DNA from: Halorientalis sp. LT38
Lineage (GTDB): Archaea; Halobacteriota; Halobacteria; Halobacteriales; Haloarculaceae
DNA: 64,000 bases
Reading direction: 5' to 3'
NCBI RefSeq assembly: GCF_037031225.1
Contig: NZ_JAYEZN010000001.1
Location: forward strand, 1,550,001 to 1,614,000
The translations under genes and the position numbers were made by a program. Within the stretch, counting starts at the first letter, position 1. Each line of letters begins with the position of its first letter. Of the stretch, positions 61,328 through 64,000 are shown piece by piece. The notes under the pieces were generated by a model, which saw only the letters and a list, made by a program, of their open reading frames with translations, searched no databases and had not been told where the DNA came from.

Positions 61328-61843
61328 ATGCTCACCGTCGTCTCCGACACCCACGGCCGGGACGGGCATCGGCTGGAGGGGCGGACCCTGGAAGCCGTCA
61401 GGCGGGCCGACGCGGTCGTCCACGCGGGCGACTTCATGACCGACTCCGTGCTCGACGCCTTCCAGAGCGAAGCCGCGACGCTGTACGGTGTGTTCGGCAA
61501 CAACGACGAACCGGGCGTGTGCGATCGGTTGCCCGCCAGACGTGTCGTCGAGCACGAGGACATCAGACTCGTCGTCGTCCACGGCCACGAGCACACCGAG
61601 ACGGCGCTGTCGCTGCTCGGTCGCCAGGAGGCCGCAGACCTCGTCGTCTTCGGACACTCGCACCGACCGGGCGTCCACGATGCCGACGGCGTGACGCTGC
61701 TGAATCCCGGGAGTCACGCCGATCCGAGACGGTTCCGCCCGGCACACGCCGAACTGGAGCGGGCGGAGTCGGGACCGGACGCGACCGTTCGGGGTCGGCT
61801 GGTCGACCCGGACGGGACCGTCTTCGAGGAGTTCACGGTCTGA
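61328..61843 (+). CDS. YfcE/MJ0936-like metallophosphoesterase
   Basis: A 171-residue calcineurin-like phosphoesterase with the full dinuclear metal set: SDTHG (Asp7, His9), 'HAGDF', 'GNNDE', 'VHGHEH' and 'GHSH'. Members hydrolyse phosphodiesters in vitro; the natural substrate is usually unknown. It is divergent from the CDF gene across 114 bp. The length is typical. Confidence 0.92.
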   Translation: MLTVVSDTHGRDGHRLEGRTLEAVRRADAVVHAGDFMTDSVLDAFQSEAATLYGVFGNNDEPGVCDRLPARRVVEHEDIRLVVVHGHEHTETALSLLGRQEAADLVVFGHSHRPGVHDADGVTLLNPGSHADPRRFRPAHAELERAESGPDATVRGRLVDPDGTVFEEFTV

Positions 61844-62026
61844 GAAGGGCGCGCCCGGACGGTGTCGGCGGGTCGGGAGACGAGTCGAGTGCGGTGGAGG
61901 GCCGAAGCGTGCGGGCGCACCTCTCGCTTCACCCCCGACCCAAAAGTAGCCGGCGTAAGGTCAAACGGGCATTTTAGTGAACGACCGAACCCGGAGACTG
62001 CGACCGCTTGACCCCGCCGCCGACGC

Positions 62027-62836
62027 TCAGTCCGTGAGGTACCAGACGCCGCCGACGACCAGCAGCGCGGTCATGCCACCGAGGAAGAAGAGCAGGCCCG
62101 GCGGGAGCGACAGGACGGCGTCGGCGGCGCCATCGGCCGCCGCGTCCGTCGCCGCGTCGGCCGTCGTCCGGGCGGCCTCGGTCACGGCCTCCACGGTGGT
62201 CTCGTCGGCAGCCTCGGTGGGGGTCTGGGACGGGTCGGCCTCGGCGATCTCCATCCCTCCGCCGTCGTCGGTCGGCGTCGCGTCCCGTGACTCGGCTGTC
62301 GGCGTCGATTCCGTACCGCTCTCGTTGCCGGCGGCCGGGGCCGCGCCGGTGTCGGGGTCCCCGCTTCCCTCGCCGCCGGGCGGACCGAGGGGGCCGCCGG
62401 TGCCGAAGGCCGCCTGGACGGCGAGGCTGGCGAGCGCGACGATTCCCAGACTCCCCAGAAAGCGCGAGAGCGCGGTCCGGAGGCTGGATTGTTGTTCCTC
62501 GTCGCCGCCGGCCATGATGACCAGCGGGCGGTCGGCGGGGGCGTAGACGTTCATCTCGCGGCCCTTCTCGGAGTAGATCTGGTCGATCACCTCGATCGCA
62601 CCGGCGTCTTCCAGTTTCTCCAGGTGGTACTGGACGTTCTGGAGGGAGGTGTCGACGCGGTCGGCGAGGGCGGCGGGCGGGGCGGGGTCGTCGTGGAGTT
62701 CCGACAGCACGGTCCGGGCCGTCTCGGAGGTCAGCGCCGAGAGCACGTCGTCGGCGTCCTCGGAGTCGACGCCGATGACGCGCGGCTCGGCCTCATCGGC
62801 CGCGGCGGTGTCGGGTTCGGAGGGCAGCAACGACAT
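62027..62836 (-). CDS. Membrane-anchored winged-helix (ArsR-type) regulator
   Basis: A 269-residue protein with an ArsR-like winged helix (about 30-105: 'DVLSALTSETARTVLSELHD', 'VDTSLQNVQYHLEKLEDAGAI'), a hydrophobic segment (about 130-145), a Thr/Asp/Gly-rich spacer and a second membrane helix at the C-terminus (about 245-266). The spacer between two helices probably faces outside. It may link a surface signal to transcription. The start is the ATG at 62836. Target genes unknown. Confidence 0.78.
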   Translation of the reverse strand: MSLLPSEPDTAAADEAEPRVIGVDSEDADDVLSALTSETARTVLSELHDDPAPPAALADRVDTSLQNVQYHLEKLEDAGAIEVIDQIYSEKGREMNVYAPADRPLVIMAGGDEEQQSSLRTALSRFLGSLGIVALASLAVQAAFGTGGPLGPPGGEGSGDPDTGAAPAAGNESGTESTPTAESRDATPTDDGGGMEIAEADPSQTPTEAADETTVEAVTEAARTTADAATDAAADGAADAVLSLPPGLLFFLGGMTALLVVGGVWYLTD

Positions 62837-62940
62837 CGTTCGCCGGCTATGGCACCGACCGGCATGAACTTTGTCACGTTCGGTCACGCGATACCCGGCA
62901 GTGGGAAACCGTTTTGCCGCCGCAGCGGGTATCCCGGGAC

Positions 62941-63069
62941 ATGGCCGATTTCGTACTCTGGGGGATGGTCGCCGTCATGCTCGGGTTCGTCTTCCTCGTC
63001 TACCTGTTCTTCCGCCGGACCGCGACGGCGATGAAGGAGGGGCTGAACGAGGGGAAAGGAAAGCAGTAG
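62941..63069 (+). CDS. 42-residue single-pass membrane protein
   Basis: A short frame with one hydrophobic helix (about 4-24), then 'FFRRTATAMKEGLNEGKGKQ', a positively charged tail typical of a cytoplasm-facing anchor. It is divergent from the winged-helix gene and lies 71 bp before the aminopeptidase gene. Similar tiny proteins are common in haloarchaea. Function unknown. Confidence 0.6.
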   Translation: MADFVLWGMVAVMLGFVFLVYLFFRRTATAMKEGLNEGKGKQ

Positions 63070-63140
63070 CCCGACCCGAACCGCCCGAACGGTCCGGAGA
63101 AAGCGAAACCGATTACCGACGACCGACCCTGGGCCGTGAC

Positions 63141-64000
63141 ATGGACCCACGCATCCGCGAACACGCCCAGATGCTCGCAGACGCCGTCGACCTCGGCGAG
63201 GGCGACGACCTGGTCATCAAGGCGGAACCGACCGCCGACGACCTGATCGTCGCGCTGTACGAACTCGCCGGCGACCGCGGCGCCAACCCAGTCACGCTCC
63301 GGACCAACCGGAGCGGCCGGGCCATCCGTGGCTACCTTCGGTCGGCCGATCAGGCCGGCGTCGAGTTCGAGACGCCCGGGCACGAGCAGGCGCTGGTCGA
63401 GGAGGCCGACTGTCACGTCGTCATCCGGGCCAACGAGAACGTCACCGAGATGGACGACGTCGACAGCGACACCTCCGCGGAGTACCAGCAGGCCCACAGC
63501 CCGATCCTGAACGAGCGGCTCACCGACCGCTGGACGCTCACCCAGCACCCGACGCCCGCCAACGCCCAGCTCGCCGAAATGAGCACGGAGGCCTACGAGA
63601 ACTTCGTCTACGACTCGATCCTCAAAGACTGGGACGCCCAGGAGGAGTTCCAGGACCACATGGTCGAGATTCTCGAAGACGGCGAGGAAGTCCGGATCGT
63701 CTCCGGCGACACGACGGACGTGACCATGTCCGTCGCCGGCAACCACGCGCTCAACGACACGAACACGCACAATTTGCCGGGCGGTGAGGTGTTCACCGCG
63801 CCGGTCCCCGACTCCGTGGAGGGCGAGGTCCTCTTCGACAAACCCGTGTACCAGAACGGGCGGGAGGTCCTCGGTGCCCGCCTCGTCTTCGAGGACGGCG
63901 AGGTCGTCGAGTACGACGCCGAGAAGAACGAGGAAGTCCTCGAATCCATCCTGGAGACCGATCCCGGCGCGAAGCGACTGGGGGAACTCGGTATCGGGAT
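63141..64000 (+). CDS. M29-family aminopeptidase, N-terminal part
   Basis: The gene runs off the right edge; 286 codons are visible. 'VIKAEPTADDLIVALYELA', 'CHVVIRANENVTEMDDVD' and 'LPGGEVFTAPVPDSVEGEV' match the thermophilic M29 metallo-aminopeptidase family (AmpS/PepS). The conserved GGEVFTAPV segment includes one of the metal-ligand glutamates. The C-terminal metal ligands are outside the window. It would remove N-terminal residues from peptides in the cytoplasm. Confidence 0.9.
   Translation, partial: MDPRIREHAQMLADAVDLGEGDDLVIKAEPTADDLIVALYELAGDRGANPVTLRTNRSGRAIRGYLRSADQAGVEFETPGHEQALVEEADCHVVIRANENVTEMDDVDSDTSAEYQQAHSPILNERLTDRWTLTQHPTPANAQLAEMSTEAYENFVYDSILKDWDAQEEFQDHMVEILEDGEEVRIVSGDTTDVTMSVAGNHALNDTNTHNLPGGEVFTAPVPDSVEGEVLFDKPVYQNGREVLGARLVFEDGEVVEYDAEKNEEVLESILETDPGAKRLGELGIG

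Overview
The window is haloarchaeal chromosome. The evidence is high GC, strongly acidic proteins, TATA-like boxes about 22-28 bp upstream of start codons (leaderless genes), radA and taw2, NMD3-like, RdfA-like and PspAB-like proteins, and LysW/ArgX-type arginine synthesis. The genus cannot be told from the sequence. Functions come from reading motifs; no database search was run.

Region 1 (1-26 kb) is a catabolic island for acyl-CoA chemistry. It holds three acyl-CoA synthetase-type enzymes (one cut by the left edge), two acyl-CoA dehydrogenases with different predicted catalytic bases, two crotonases, two 3-hydroxyacyl-CoA dehydrogenases, a fused double hot-dog MaoC hydratase, two tandem class III CoA-transferases, two SDRs, a zinc-type MDR dehydrogenase, a luciferase-like flavin oxidoreductase and two MFS carriers. 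Inside it is a TAXI-TRAP importer flanked by two metal-dependent cyclase-family hydrolases. Together these suggest uptake and ring opening of a cyclic or imide-like acid, CoA activation and beta-oxidation. The substrate is unknown. No thiolase lies in the island; one sits at 44 kb.

Region 2 (26-47 kb) is mixed housekeeping and signalling: an RdfA-like protein, a low-GC gap, a ZIP metal transporter, a four-repeat LEA14-like membrane-anchored protein, RadA, a lone 7TM sensor module, PspAB, a full 7TM-PAS histidine kinase, a DUF2270 protein, HtpX, an NMD3-like/Taw2 pair, an Fe-S helicase, a Tat lipoprotein with a pilin-like C-terminus, a MinD-like protein with a degenerate P-loop, a HIT protein, the thiolase and a membrane-bound transducer.

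Region 3 (47-57 kb) is the arginine gene cluster on the minus strand. argG-argH form one unit and lysW-argX-argC-argB-argD-lysK-argF the other, with 1-4 bp overlaps through most of the second. A short arginine-rich reading frame with its own TATA box and a hairpin-plus-T-tract lies between the far promoter and argG; it is a candidate attenuation-type leader. A fragment resembling the 3' end of argF is duplicated 135 bp beyond the gene.

Region 4 (57-64 kb) has small membrane proteins, a 2'-5' RNA ligase-like protein, a second XPD/Rad3-type Fe-S helicase, a CDF metal transporter, a YfcE-like phosphoesterase, a membrane winged-helix protein and the start of an M29 aminopeptidase.

The most notable observations are the argG leader, a conserved near-palindrome beyond both acyl-CoA dehydrogenase genes, the argF 3'-end duplication, and three convergent gene pairs that share one CTAG as both stop codons.
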